DNA of 64,000 bases from Spirosoma arboris (GTDB taxonomy: Bacteria > Bacteroidota > Bacteroidia > Cytophagales > Spirosomataceae). Position 1 is the first letter of the stretch; every line of letters begins with the position of its first letter. Positions 32,598-42,700 of the stretch are shown in pieces. Both the position numbers and the translations under genes were made by a program. Location: the NCBI RefSeq assembly GCF_009754945.1, contig NZ_WPIN01000009.1:1-64000 (forward strand), written 5' to 3'. The notes under the pieces were generated by a model. The model searched no databases. It worked only from the letters and a program-made list of their open reading frames with translations, and was not told the DNA's origin.

Positions 32598-32825
32598 ATG
32601 AATTCAACACTTGGTAAATACATCATACTCATCGGAGTTGCTATTATCCTTATCGGCCTGATCGTATACTTTTTTGGGGACAAACTGAATTGGCTAGGTC
32701 GCTTACCGGGTGATATTCGTGTTGAAGGGAAAAATGGGGGAGGATTCTATTTTCCTATCGTCACTTGTATTATCGTCAGTATTGTACTGAATTTGCTTAT
32801 CGGTCTGATCCGTCGCTTTTTTTAG
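32598..32825 (+). CDS. DUF2905 small membrane protein
   Basis: A 75-residue protein of the DUF2905 family. Two membrane helices (about 8-26 and 52-70) flank the conserved loop WLGRLPGDIRVEGKNGGGFYFP. Function is unknown. It starts at the ATG at 32598, divergent from the helicase. Its last 29 bp overlap the 3-prime end of the convergent gene at 32797, an unusual overlap in a window where most convergent gaps hold a palindrome. Confidence 0.93.
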   Translation: MNSTLGKYIILIGVAIILIGLIVYFFGDKLNWLGRLPGDIRVEGKNGGGFYFPIVTCIIVSIVLNLLIGLIRRFF

Positions 32826-34371
32826 TTTTAGCGCTGGTCGATTTACTCGGTTGATTTTCTTCGCTATAGGTCAGCTTATTGAGATAGAAAACTTCCCGTT
32901 GCGTAGAAACATGTTTAGGTGAAATTTTCTGAAAACCACAGGCTATAAAGTGCCGACCATACCAGGCCATCAGATTATCCTGTGCCGAAAAGGTCACTTT
33001 CTCATTCTCCGCATTGGTTTGAAGTTTAAACTTTTCAGTTTCTTTCAGGATTTTACTCCCCTGGATCACTTCTGTCGTAATTTCTCCATCGTTAGGGTAA
33101 GCCAGCACCATGCGGTCGCCCTGCTGCGATACCTGTACCATCTCTGTTAGGTCAGTGCTAAGTAATTCTTTAATTGGGAAGCAATTGTCCCACAGCAGTT
33201 TTCCTTGTTTATCGAAGCCGCAAATAAACGCATGGGTATATCGATAGCCTTCGTACCGATCGGCACCACGTAAGTAGCCTCCGTAGCCGAGTGCACTACC
33301 CCGATATTGTGGGAAATAAACTTCGGCTACTAGTGTGAGTCCGTCTGGCGTGGGCTGTAAATCGTGTACTAAGAGTCGATACCGGAATTTATAATCTTTG
33401 CCTTCGTCTTTCTTCTTCTTCGCCCGTGCCAGCAATTTTTGCTGCCGATTTGGCTTTAAATAATTGAAAAAATTCTGAAGCTGCGAAAACTCAATGTATT
33501 GAATCTCTGTAGTCGGTTCGCCAGTAGAGGTACCCCCTGAGGCATTGCCCGAGTCACCATGCCGAATACGTGTTACGTAAATTCCCTGTGAATAGGGTGT
33601 ACAATCGGTTGAGTAGTTGCCAACCAGCAGCGATTCATGTTCGTTAACGGGCAGAAGTTTTCCTGAAACGAGTGCGTTTTCTGCTCCATCGAAATCTAAT
33701 GTTCGGAGTAGTTTACTATCGTAATTGTAGGTTCTGATCGAAAATTTGCAGTGGCGTTTGAGTGAATGAACCAGCACATTTACTTCCTTACGGCGATCAT
33801 CGACCTCCAGGCTGCTGATTTCCATGTGATTAACATACATGCCGGGCAGTACTTTTGTCGACTGATCAAAAAAGGAAAACGACATCACAACTGGTCGCCC
33901 ATGGTGATAACCACCTATATAAGCCTGACTGCCCATCACTTTAAATTGATGTACATCAAACTGGTCAATTAAATGGCCTTCAAATGTTTCAACCACGCCA
34001 TCGTCGAGGTGTAGCCGGACAAATTGGAACAGATCCGTATCGTATTCACGAAAGAGATGGTAAACGTACTGATCGGTGTTGTATATTGATATGGGCTTAT
34101 ATTTCGTATCCTGCTTAAATGTCGTTTGCCACAGTAATTTGAAATTAATGTCGTACTTCTGAAAATTGAACGTAACGGGCGTTATTTCATAAAAACCACC
34201 CGTTCGTATGGTCATCAGAACGCCCTTCTCATCTAAAGGGGTTACGTCGAAGGATTCGGCTTCGTTCGGATCGGAAGGAATTTCAATACGTAATGACTGC
34301 GCCAGTTGCGCCTGTACTGACTGTAAGGCGACAATTGAAAACAGACAAGCTATGTATAGGATACGAATCAT
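32797..34371 (-). CDS. Secreted protein of unknown function
   Basis: A 524-residue exported protein that I do not recognise. I start at the ATG at 34371 (MIRILYIACLFSIVALQSVQAQ), a clear signal peptide; the frame extends to 34446 but that part lies in a dyad-rich spacer. The mature protein is rich in beta-strand segments such as YDINFKLLWQTTFKQD, VMGSQAYIGGYHHGRPVVMSF and HAFICGFDKQGKLLWDNCFPI, the last like PQQ/propeller-type repeats. A Lys-rich stretch (AKKKKDEGKDYKF) and a polar Ser/Lys tail are also seen. The gene lies downstream of the isomerase gene on the same strand. Confidence 0.75.
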   Translation of the reverse strand: MIRILYIACLFSIVALQSVQAQLAQSLRIEIPSDPNEAESFDVTPLDEKGVLMTIRTGGFYEITPVTFNFQKYDINFKLLWQTTFKQDTKYKPISIYNTDQYVYHLFREYDTDLFQFVRLHLDDGVVETFEGHLIDQFDVHQFKVMGSQAYIGGYHHGRPVVMSFSFFDQSTKVLPGMYVNHMEISSLEVDDRRKEVNVLVHSLKRHCKFSIRTYNYDSKLLRTLDFDGAENALVSGKLLPVNEHESLLVGNYSTDCTPYSQGIYVTRIRHGDSGNASGGTSTGEPTTEIQYIEFSQLQNFFNYLKPNRQQKLLARAKKKKDEGKDYKFRYRLLVHDLQPTPDGLTLVAEVYFPQYRGSALGYGGYLRGADRYEGYRYTHAFICGFDKQGKLLWDNCFPIKELLSTDLTEMVQVSQQGDRMVLAYPNDGEITTEVIQGSKILKETEKFKLQTNAENEKVTFSAQDNLMAWYGRHFIACGFQKISPKHVSTQREVFYLNKLTYSEENQPSKSTSAKTKKSDGSDR

Positions 34372-34419
34372 ATACTCAAATTTACGATTTACCCAGTACG
34401 ATTTAGTCCGCAGGGAATA

Positions 34420-34457
34420 TAGTTTACGAGATAGAGCAAAAATCATACTGTAAACTA
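34420..34457. repeat. Short dyad in a decayed palindrome
   Basis: TAGTTTAC (34420-34427) pairs with 34450-34457 across 22 nt. Flanking words GATTTA and GTAAATC add weak pairing over 34381-34487. It resembles the GTTTACGG family at 20556 but is much degraded. Confidence 0.5.
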
Positions 34458-34488
34458 GCTCAACTCGTAAATCACAACCCGTAACTCC

Positions 34489-35295
34489 TTACACTTGCCA
34501 TCTTTTTTTCAAATAATCTTTCATAAAAACGTTTACATCCCACTGACTGGCAACGGGTTGCTGGGTGTAGGGCAAAGTTGGTAAGTAGCCTGCTGGACCA
34601 AACTCACAGGTGATGGTCAAGGTCGGCGCATTGGCCTTCTGTAATCGGGCACGGATGGCATCCCACCATTTGGCATGACTTTCGAGGGCATCTTTCCATT
34701 CGGGAGCTCTGGGATCATTTACCTGTGGGCCTTCGGGATGACCTACGCGGCAGTGAATATGATCGCTAACGGCAATAGCACGATTGACATTCTGCGCCTG
34801 ATCGGCCAGATACGATTCGGCCACGTTAACCCAGTGCGAGTAGTCGGCAGTTAGGCGTAAATCAGGTAATTTGAGCAGATAGTACTGGATGGCTGGTGCA
34901 CTATAAGAGAACCGACCCCGGTGGGTTTCGTGCAGAATTCGGACGCCCGTTTGCTTCTCTACATCGGCTGCCGTTTGAATCAACTCGGCATTTTGTTCGA
35001 AGGTAAAATAGTCGTGACCTGTATGAGCGTTAATGAACATCGGCTTGTATGACGCGATGTCGAGCAGGTCATCGTGGTATTTTTTCTTGTGTTCAGGGAA
35101 ATTACTTCCGCCCCCAAACGCCATTAAAATTAATTCGAGGCCATTATCATGCATAACCTGTACGGCTTCATTCCGTTTATCCGGCCCGGCCGAAATTTCC
35201 ATACCGTCGTATCCAGCCGCTTTTACACGTTTAGCAGCTTCCGTATAGGAGAGGTTTTCCATACCCCACATGGGGCAAAAGAAGATCGTTTTCAA
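34489..35295 (-). CDS. Sugar phosphate isomerase/epimerase-like TIM-barrel protein
   Basis: A 268-residue protein of the xylose-isomerase-like TIM-barrel superfamily (AP_endonuc_2). Metal-site residues are visible at the ends of successive strands: Glu in LHETHRGR, Asp in TADYSHWV, His in HCRVGHPEG and Glu in TCEFGP. Members isomerise or epimerise sugars and inositols in the cytoplasm. The N-terminal KTIFFCPMWGMENLSYTE is unusual for the family and there is no signal peptide. The substrate cannot be inferred, because no sugar transporter or kinase is adjacent. Confidence 0.87.
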   Translation of the reverse strand: MKTIFFCPMWGMENLSYTEAAKRVKAAGYDGMEISAGPDKRNEAVQVMHDNGLELILMAFGGGSNFPEHKKKYHDDLLDIASYKPMFINAHTGHDYFTFEQNAELIQTAADVEKQTGVRILHETHRGRFSYSAPAIQYYLLKLPDLRLTADYSHWVNVAESYLADQAQNVNRAIAVSDHIHCRVGHPEGPQVNDPRAPEWKDALESHAKWWDAIRARLQKANAPTLTITCEFGPAGYLPTLPYTQQPVASQWDVNVFMKDYLKKRWQV

Positions 35296-35508
35296 GAATT
35301 CGGAGGGTTTAGTTTAGTTACTCAAAGTTGGCAGAAAAAACGATCTTACGAAACAGAAGATAGATTAGCCAATTTATCGACTGCACGCGAATGGCTTCTA
35401 AATAGACACCTATCGGGTTTGCTCCACAGATAAATTTAATCTACACAATAGCCAACTAGTATTCCTGAAAAAGGGTCATGGCTTGATAAGTAGAAATTTA
35501 AGTTCAGC

Positions 35509-35537
35509 TTGTCTTTGTTTATACTTTCTTGTATTTG
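35509..35537 (+). promoter_or_regulatory. Candidate promoter of the T9SS cargo gene
   Basis: TTG (35509-35511), an 18-bp spacer and TGTATTTG (35530-35537), seven of eight matches to the -7 box. The predicted start near 35542 lies after an in-frame TTG at 35483 and before the TTG at 35588, supporting the latter as translation start. Confidence 0.4.
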
Positions 35538-35587
35538 GTAAAGTTTACTCATCGATATACGTGAAATACCGCTCTTGGCAACTTAAG

Positions 35588-38002
35588 TTGAAGCAACTGG
35601 CTATCTGTAAAACGCTACTAGCAACGCTAGTGGTGAGTTTTTTGTGGATTCCCGTGCAGGCACAAGCTCCCAAAAGCTATACTAACTGGTATTTTGGTGA
35701 TCGCGCAGGAGTTACGTTCAATGGTACTACAGCTCAATCTCTGATAGATGGTAATTTACGTTCTGCCGAAGGCTGTGCCAGCATATCGGATGAGAACGGG
35801 CAATTACTTTTCTATACAGATGGCAGCACAATCTGGAATCGGAACCATGACGTTATGCCGGGCGCTACTGGTTTAGGGGGCAATAGTCAGACGACACAGT
35901 CAGCACTTATTGTTCCATATCAGAATAGTACCAAGCAGTTTTATGTATTTTCGCTGGCTACCCAAAACCAGAATACAGGAATTCAGTATGCGTACGTGGA
36001 TATGAATCTGAATTCCGGGTTAGGCGGATTTACCTATAAAAACAAGCCTTTGCTGGCGGGTGCTACAGAAAAAATTACGGTTATCAAGCACTGCAATAAC
36101 CTGAATCACTGGATCATTACCCATGACTTCGGTAGTAATACATTCCGCGTTTATTTAATTAATGATAACGGCCTGATTCTTACGCCTTCCTTATATAAAG
36201 TGGGTAGTACGCACCAAACGTTGGCTGGGGCAGGACATAGTACGCACCAACAGAACAAAGGGTATATGAAGCCATCGCACGATGGTAGAAAGCTGGCCGT
36301 TGCTGTTTCTGATAGCATACAGGGTGGTTTTCTGGAAGTGTTTGATTTTGACAGCAAAACGGGCGCTATCTCAAATCCAGTGAGATTGGAAAGTGCCGAA
36401 ACCGTTGGCGCGTATGGTTTAGAGTTTTCTCCCGACAATAGCTTGCTTTATCTTTCTACGATGTTTAGTAAAAAGATATACCAGATTAACGTAGCTAGTT
36501 TATCGGTCAATACCGCTCTAACGGTTCAGCGACAAACTAACTATTCATCGGGTGTTGGCGCTTTACAACTTGGCCCCGATAACAAAATCTATGGGGCTCC
36601 ACCCGGAGAAGACTATCTATTGACAATCAATCAACCAAATCAGTCAGGAACGGGCTGTGGTTTGGTCTCACAGGCTGTGAATCTGAGCGGCAGAAAAGCG
36701 ATGGCGGGCCTGCCATTTCTAATTGACGAAGTACCGATGTTACCTCCTGAAGTTACTATATCCCTTAAAAAGCCTGGTGGGTGCAATAATTTTTTGCTGG
36801 AATCGAAGCTCGCTAACCTCGACCCGAATTACCTGATTTACCAATGGTATCTTGATGACGTTGCTGTTGCTGGCGGCAATAAATCGACATTGAGCCCTAC
36901 TAAAACAGGTACTTATACGCTTAAAGTGCGCGAAACGAAATGTCAGGATAAACAGAAAACATCCAATGCGGTTCGGGTGGTTCTGGTTGAAGTAAACCCT
37001 ACAGCTAAAATTATTCCAGATTCCTGTGGTACATTTTTGCTCAACGCACATGCAAGCGGTGGCACCATTCAATGGACTGGGGTGGGTATCCTATCTCCTC
37101 GTGACCAACTGGATTCGCTTACCGTTTCCAAAATCACTGGTAATCAGACCTATCGAGTCCGCGTCACCGATCCTGACGATGCCACCTGCTTTGCCGAGAA
37201 GGAAGTAACGGCAACATTTACTCCTCCATCGCCTTTTCAGTTTGCGAGCCCAACCCGTTCGGGCTGTGGTGATACGCTCACAGTGCAGGCAATTCCTACT
37301 ACCGATTGGACTGCCTTTCGCTGGCAATTACCCGACGGAACTTCGATAACAGGAACGAGTATTCTGGCGCGCCAAAGCGGACAATATCAGCTAGTAGCAT
37401 TTAGTGCAAGTACTGGCTGTAAGAGTGAAACTGCCATAACGGTAACCCTATATCCAAATCCTAAACTGCAACTAGGACCACATCAGGTGGATACTTGTTT
37501 CGCTAATATCAACAATGGCTATGTTGAACTAAATGCCGGTTTGATACCAGACGCAACATATACCTGGACAAGCGAAGGCAAAACCTTAGGAACGGCTCAG
37601 CTCCAGAAAGTGAATACCTATGGTACATATGCGGTTACGGCGCGTACGTCGGCAGGGTGTCAGGCGAGCGATTCAGTGCGTATTGCGGCTAAATGCCCAC
37701 CTATGTTGCCGGTAATTTATGTTCCTGATGCATTTACGCCCAATCAGGATGGCATGAATGAAACTTTGGTGATTTATGGTTCGGGTGCTGCACAAATGAC
37801 GCTTATAGTTTATAATCGCTGGGGTGAAGTGCTTTATAAAGCTACCGATGGAGCTTCATCGCCATCGGGCTGGGCAACCTGGGATGGAACCTATCAGGGC
37901 CAGCCAGTTATGAGCGGACTATATGTTTATAAGTTGGATGGTAAAGGTACAGATTATCCAGAGTCGTTTACGAAGGAAGGCATCATAGAGGTGATTCGGT
38001 AA
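35588..38002 (+). CDS. Secreted protein with gliding-motility C-terminal domain (T9SS type B cargo)
   Basis: About 804 residues from TTG 35588, which gives the signal peptide MKQLAICKTLLATLVVSFLWIPVQAQ. The N-terminal half reads as a beta-propeller-like domain: NWYFGDRAGVTFNG, LLFYTDGSTIWNRNHDVM, FSPDNSLLYLSTM. Several Ig/PKD-like segments follow (WYLDDVAVAGG, IQWTGVGI, FRWQLPDGTSITG, YTWTSEGKTLG), each with Cys pairs. The C-terminus is a CHU_C type domain: VPDAFTPNQDGMNETLVIYG, VYNRWGEVLYKA and GLYVYKL. That domain sends proteins through the type IX secretion system. It is likely a surface or extracellular adhesin-like protein. No partner gene is adjacent. Confidence 0.88.
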   Translation: MKQLAICKTLLATLVVSFLWIPVQAQAPKSYTNWYFGDRAGVTFNGTTAQSLIDGNLRSAEGCASISDENGQLLFYTDGSTIWNRNHDVMPGATGLGGNSQTTQSALIVPYQNSTKQFYVFSLATQNQNTGIQYAYVDMNLNSGLGGFTYKNKPLLAGATEKITVIKHCNNLNHWIITHDFGSNTFRVYLINDNGLILTPSLYKVGSTHQTLAGAGHSTHQQNKGYMKPSHDGRKLAVAVSDSIQGGFLEVFDFDSKTGAISNPVRLESAETVGAYGLEFSPDNSLLYLSTMFSKKIYQINVASLSVNTALTVQRQTNYSSGVGALQLGPDNKIYGAPPGEDYLLTINQPNQSGTGCGLVSQAVNLSGRKAMAGLPFLIDEVPMLPPEVTISLKKPGGCNNFLLESKLANLDPNYLIYQWYLDDVAVAGGNKSTLSPTKTGTYTLKVRETKCQDKQKTSNAVRVVLVEVNPTAKIIPDSCGTFLLNAHASGGTIQWTGVGILSPRDQLDSLTVSKITGNQTYRVRVTDPDDATCFAEKEVTATFTPPSPFQFASPTRSGCGDTLTVQAIPTTDWTAFRWQLPDGTSITGTSILARQSGQYQLVAFSASTGCKSETAITVTLYPNPKLQLGPHQVDTCFANINNGYVELNAGLIPDATYTWTSEGKTLGTAQLQKVNTYGTYAVTARTSAGCQASDSVRIAAKCPPMLPVIYVPDAFTPNQDGMNETLVIYGSGAAQMTLIVYNRWGEVLYKATDGASSPSGWATWDGTYQGQPVMSGLYVYKLDGKGTDYPESFTKEGIIEVIR

Positions 38003-38145
38003 GAGGCTTTTAAGCTGCTCAAAATTTACAGACAGTAGCAATATTCCACGAATATCCCCAACTTTACCCCTCGAAATCAGATAGGTTAGCCGGTCCTATT
38101 TTCGGTAAACTATTTCTTGAACGAATCCAAAAAATCTCCCTAATC

Positions 38146-39225
38146 ATGAGCGAAGTAGCCACCCGTTTTGCCCCCGGCGTTGTAACCGGCGAAGGCGTTA
38201 CCCAACTTTTCCGTCACGCCAACGAAAATGATTACGCCCTGCCTGCCGTCAATGTTGTCGGTACAGATTCTGTGAATGCCGTGTTGGAAACAGCAAAAGC
38301 TGTTAACTCACCAGTTATCATCCAGTTCTCAAACGGTGGTGGTATTTTCTATGCTGGCAAAAGCCTGCCCAACGACAAGCAACAAGCGGCCATTGCCGGT
38401 TCTATTTCGGGTGCTCTACACGTTCACCACGTAGCCGAACTTTATGGCGTACCAGTGATTCTGCACACCGACCACTGCGCCAAAAAACTTCTTCCCTGGA
38501 TTGATGGTTTGCTAACCGCTGGCGAGAAACATTTCGACCAGACAGGTAAGCCATTGTACTCGTCGCACATGCTCGATCTGTCGGAAGAGCCGATTGAGGA
38601 AAACATCGAGATCTGCTCGAAGTATTTTGAACGTATGGCCAAGATCGGCATGACGCTCGAAATTGAATTGGGCGTTACGGGTGGTGAAGAAGATGGCGTT
38701 GACAACTCTGATGTTGACGATTCTAAACTTTACACGCAGCCTTCAGAAGTGGCTTATGCCTACGAAGAATTGAGCAAAATTTCGCCAAACTTCACCATTG
38801 CTGCTGCTTTCGGAAACGTTCACGGCGTTTATAAGCCAGGTAATGTGAAGTTGTCGCCAATCATTCTGGATAACTCACAGAAATACATTCAGGATAAATA
38901 TGCAACGGGCCCACTACCTGTGAACTTCGTTTTCCACGGTGGTTCGGGTTCGAGCCGCGAGGAAATTCGTGAAGCCATTCGCTATGGTGCCGTGAAAATG
39001 AACCTCGATACCGATATGCAATGGGCCATGTGGGAAGGTATTCTGAAGTATTACCAAGCGAAAGAAGGATATCTGCAATCGCAATTGGGCAACCCCGAAG
39101 GAGCTGATTCGCCAAACAAAAAATACTATGATCCACGCGTGTGGTTGCGTAAAGGCGAAGAAAGCATGGTACAACGCCTGAAAATTGCGTTCGAAGACTT
39201 AAATTGTATCAATCGCTTAGCTTAA
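38146..39225 (+). CDS. fbaA: Class II fructose-bisphosphate aldolase
   Basis: A 359-residue class II aldolase that interconverts fructose 1,6-bisphosphate with dihydroxyacetone phosphate and glyceraldehyde 3-phosphate in glycolysis and gluconeogenesis. LHTDHCAKK (106-114; Asp109 catalytic, His110 zinc ligand), the metal-associated EIELGVTGGEEDGVDN block and FVFHGGSGSS (phosphate binding) are all intact. Length and order match the E. coli FbaA subtype. It stands alone between the cargo gene and the efflux genes, with its own terminator. Confidence 0.97.
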   Translation: MSEVATRFAPGVVTGEGVTQLFRHANENDYALPAVNVVGTDSVNAVLETAKAVNSPVIIQFSNGGGIFYAGKSLPNDKQQAAIAGSISGALHVHHVAELYGVPVILHTDHCAKKLLPWIDGLLTAGEKHFDQTGKPLYSSHMLDLSEEPIEENIEICSKYFERMAKIGMTLEIELGVTGGEEDGVDNSDVDDSKLYTQPSEVAYAYEELSKISPNFTIAAAFGNVHGVYKPGNVKLSPIILDNSQKYIQDKYATGPLPVNFVFHGGSGSSREEIREAIRYGAVKMNLDTDMQWAMWEGILKYYQAKEGYLQSQLGNPEGADSPNKKYYDPRVWLRKGEESMVQRLKIAFEDLNCINRLA

Positions 39226-39258
39226 GCAAGTACACTAGTCAGGTTACTATTTACAAGG

Positions 39259-39288
39259 GTGCCGGGTTGAATACCCGGCACTTTTTTT
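39259..39288 (+). terminator. Intrinsic terminator of fbaA
   Basis: GTGCCGGG (39259-39266), a 7-nt loop, CCCGGCAC (39274-39281) and seven Ts. It lies 34 bp after the stop codon. Confidence 0.96.
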
Positions 39289-39718
39289 ATACCTAATTGA
39301 TCTGGCTAAACACAAATGTATAAAACTAATGGCTGATTTAGCTGGGTAGTTTTATTGAATAAAATGCTTGAAAAATAGACGGAGGTGTATTAGAAGATGC
39401 GTTAGTTTTTGCCTGATTTAACAGCACTTGCCGGTTTGAATCGGCGTCTTATTGATAGGTGTTTTTACTCAGAATTAATCTAGTGATCGACCGGATTAGC
39501 TAATGAATTGTCTCGTAAATACCTCTGAAAGAGCATAATGGGACACGTGTAATTGCCAGACAAATTCGTTAACTTTCAGTGTGATATATCCGTGTATGTG
39601 ATGTATTGTGGAAAAAATTGGGTTTTATTGGATTGGCCTTTTAAACAGGCAGAAAGCTGAAACAGGAATCGTTTGATTCACCCGGCTGAGTTACGAATTT
39701 AAGTTGAATTTAATTGCT
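39289..39718. other. 430-bp intergenic region upstream of the RND genes
   Basis: AT-rich, no coding sequence seen and no long palindrome. A regulator-controlled promoter for the efflux genes is expected here, but I find no clear TAnnTTTG box or operator. Confidence 0.4.
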
Positions 39719-42700
39719 ATGAATTTAATCCGCTCTGCGTTACGGAAGCCAATTACGATTCTGGTTATCGTAGCCAGTTTATTCTACTTCGGCATTGGTG
39801 CCGTTCGTTCGATCAAGATTGACATATTCCCGAATTTAAATCTGCCGGTTATCTACATTTCTCAACCCTTTGGCGGCTATACGCCCAACCAAATGGAGTC
39901 GTTTTTTGGGAAACAGTATGTGAACCTTCTCCTTTATGTATCGGGGGTAAAAAGTATTGAAACTAAAAATATTCAGGGGATTACCCTCCTGAAACTGTCG
40001 TTTTACGAAGGTACTAATATGGCGCAGGCGGCTGCCGAGGTATCTGCTTATTCGAACCGGGCCCAATCCAGTTTTCCGCCCGGATCACAGCCGCCGTTTA
40101 TTCTTCGTTTCGATGCCTCTACCCTGCCGGTTGGGCAGTTGGTGTTGAGCAGCCCAAAACGGAGTAATAATGAATTGCAGGATTTGGCCAACGTCTATGT
40201 CCGTTCTGGTTTCACATCTATTCCGGGGCTGGTGTCGCCTGCTCCTTTTGGGGGTAACTCCCGCTCCATTGTCATTAAAGCGGACCCTGAGCTACTTCGG
40301 TCGCACAATCTGACACCCGATCAATTGGTGGCAGCCCTACGAATTAACAACCAGGCAACCCCAGCTGGAAACGTCAGGATTGGCGACTTCAATTACTTTA
40401 CGCCAGCTAATACGACGGTCAAGACGATTGAGGACTTCGGAAATATTCCCCTGTTTACGGGCACGGTTCAAAACCTGTATTTGAAAGATGTCGCTACGAT
40501 TGAAGATGGTGCTGATATTACACAAGGATATGTATTGGTAAATGGGAAACGCTCAGTGTATTTGCCTATTACTAAATCGGCGGATGCCTCTACTTGGGAA
40601 GTTGTCCAAAATCTGAAAGCCGCCCTTCCGCGTTTCCAGGCCCTGCTGCCCGAAGATGTAAAACTGACCTACACCTTCGACCAATCGGTGTATGTGATCA
40701 ATGCGGTAGAAAGTCTGATGACTGAGGGCGCTATCGGCGCTATTCTAACGGGCCTCATGGTCTTACTCTTTCTGGGCGATGTACGGGGAGCGTTGATTGT
40801 AATTATCACGATTCCAACCTGTATCATTTCGGGGGTTTTGTTCCTGTCATTATTCGGACAGACGATTAATATTATGACGTTGAGTGGCCTCTCGCTAGCT
40901 ATTGGGATTCTGGTCGATGAAAGTACAGTGACTATCGAGAATATTCACCAGCATATGGATATGGGTAAACCCAAGGCCTTAGCCATCTGGGATGCCTGTA
41001 AGGAAATCGCTTTCTCGAAACTGCTGATTCTGTTCTGTATTCTGGCCGTATTTGCCCCTGCGTTTACAATGACAGGAATTCCGGGAGCGTTGTTCTTACC
41101 CCTTGCCCTTGCCATTGGTTTTTCAATGATCACCTCGTACCTGATGGCTCAAACACTGGTACCTGTACTGGCTAACTGGATGATGAAAGAACATCACCCG
41201 GTTAGTAATGGGCAAGCGACGAAGCATGAAGCTGTAAACGGGCATTTAATTAAATCGAATGGTAAAGCCAAGGCCAACGGTAAGCATGAACCCGAAGACC
41301 TGTTGACGCAAAAAGAGAAATTGGCTCATCAGACAGATCTTGACCATGATGGTAAAATCAGCTTTTTTGAGCGGATACGCGCGCGATTTGTTCGGTTTAT
41401 TGGGCGCATGCTTCCTTATCGTATGCCTATTGTTCTGGTTTATGTAGTTGGTTCACTGGGTATTGCAATTTTATTGATTACATCCATTGGGCGTGATGTA
41501 TTGCCAAAAGTAAGTGGCGGTCAGTTTCAGGTTCGTATACGAAAGCCCGATGGTACCCGGCTCGAAAAGACCGAAGCCACGATGTTGCAAACCATCAATG
41601 TACTGAATCAATTGGTTGGCAAAGAAAACGTCGAGATTACGTCTGCTATGGTTGGGATGCACGGTTCTCAATTTTCAACCAGCCCGATTTACCTGTTTAT
41701 GGCTGGTCCTCAGGAGGGCGTTTTGCAGGTGAGCCTGAAAGAAGACTATGACGTTGATCTGGATGAGCTAAAGGATAAGTTCAGAGCTAGTATGAAAAAG
41801 GCGCTGCCCGATGTCAAGCTTTCGTTTGAACCGATTGAATTAACCGACAAAATTCTCAGCCAGGGTTCACCGACGCCTATCGAAGTGAAACTAACTGGGA
41901 AGAACAAACAGCAAAATGAGGAGTATGCCAATAAAGTAATCGCGAAACTGAATCGAATTCCGTATTTGCGCGACGTTCAGATTGGTCAGGCTACGAAATA
42001 CCCCGCGATCAATGTGAACATCGACCGGACACGGGCAGCTCAGTTAGGAACGGATATATCGGCCATATCACGCTCGCTGATTGCTGCTACATCGTCGTCG
42101 CGTTATACTGAGAAAAGTGTGTGGATTGATCCGAAATCGAGCCAATCTTATACTGTGCAGGTACAGGTTCCAGAAGGGCAAATGACCAGTGTCAATGATT
42201 TGGGAGAAATACCGGTTTCACCGAATTCAAATCGTCCGGTTCTTAGCGATGTGGCTACGCTTCAGGAAGGAACAACTTACGGTGAAAATGATAACATTGG
42301 AGCTATCCCGGTTTTATCTGTAACGGCCAATCTGAACGATATTGATTTAGGGACAGCGGCTAAAGACGTTCAGAAAGCAATCGACTCATTAGGAGAACTA
42401 CCTCGCGGACTAACCGTAAAAATGCAGGGATTAACTCAAGTGCTCATCGACACACTTGATAGTCTGCAAACGGGTTTGATCACGGCTATTGTTGTGATTT
42501 TCCTGATGCTGGCGGCTAACTTCCAGTCATTCAAAGTGTCTTTAGTTGTGTTGTGTACGGTTCCTGCTGTATTAGTGGGTTCGCTGACTTTGTTGATGCT
42601 CATGGGGTCGACGCTCAATCTGCAATCCTACATGGGTATGATCATGTCGGTCGGTGTATCTATTTCCAATGCGGTTCTGATGGTCACGAATGCTGAAGAA

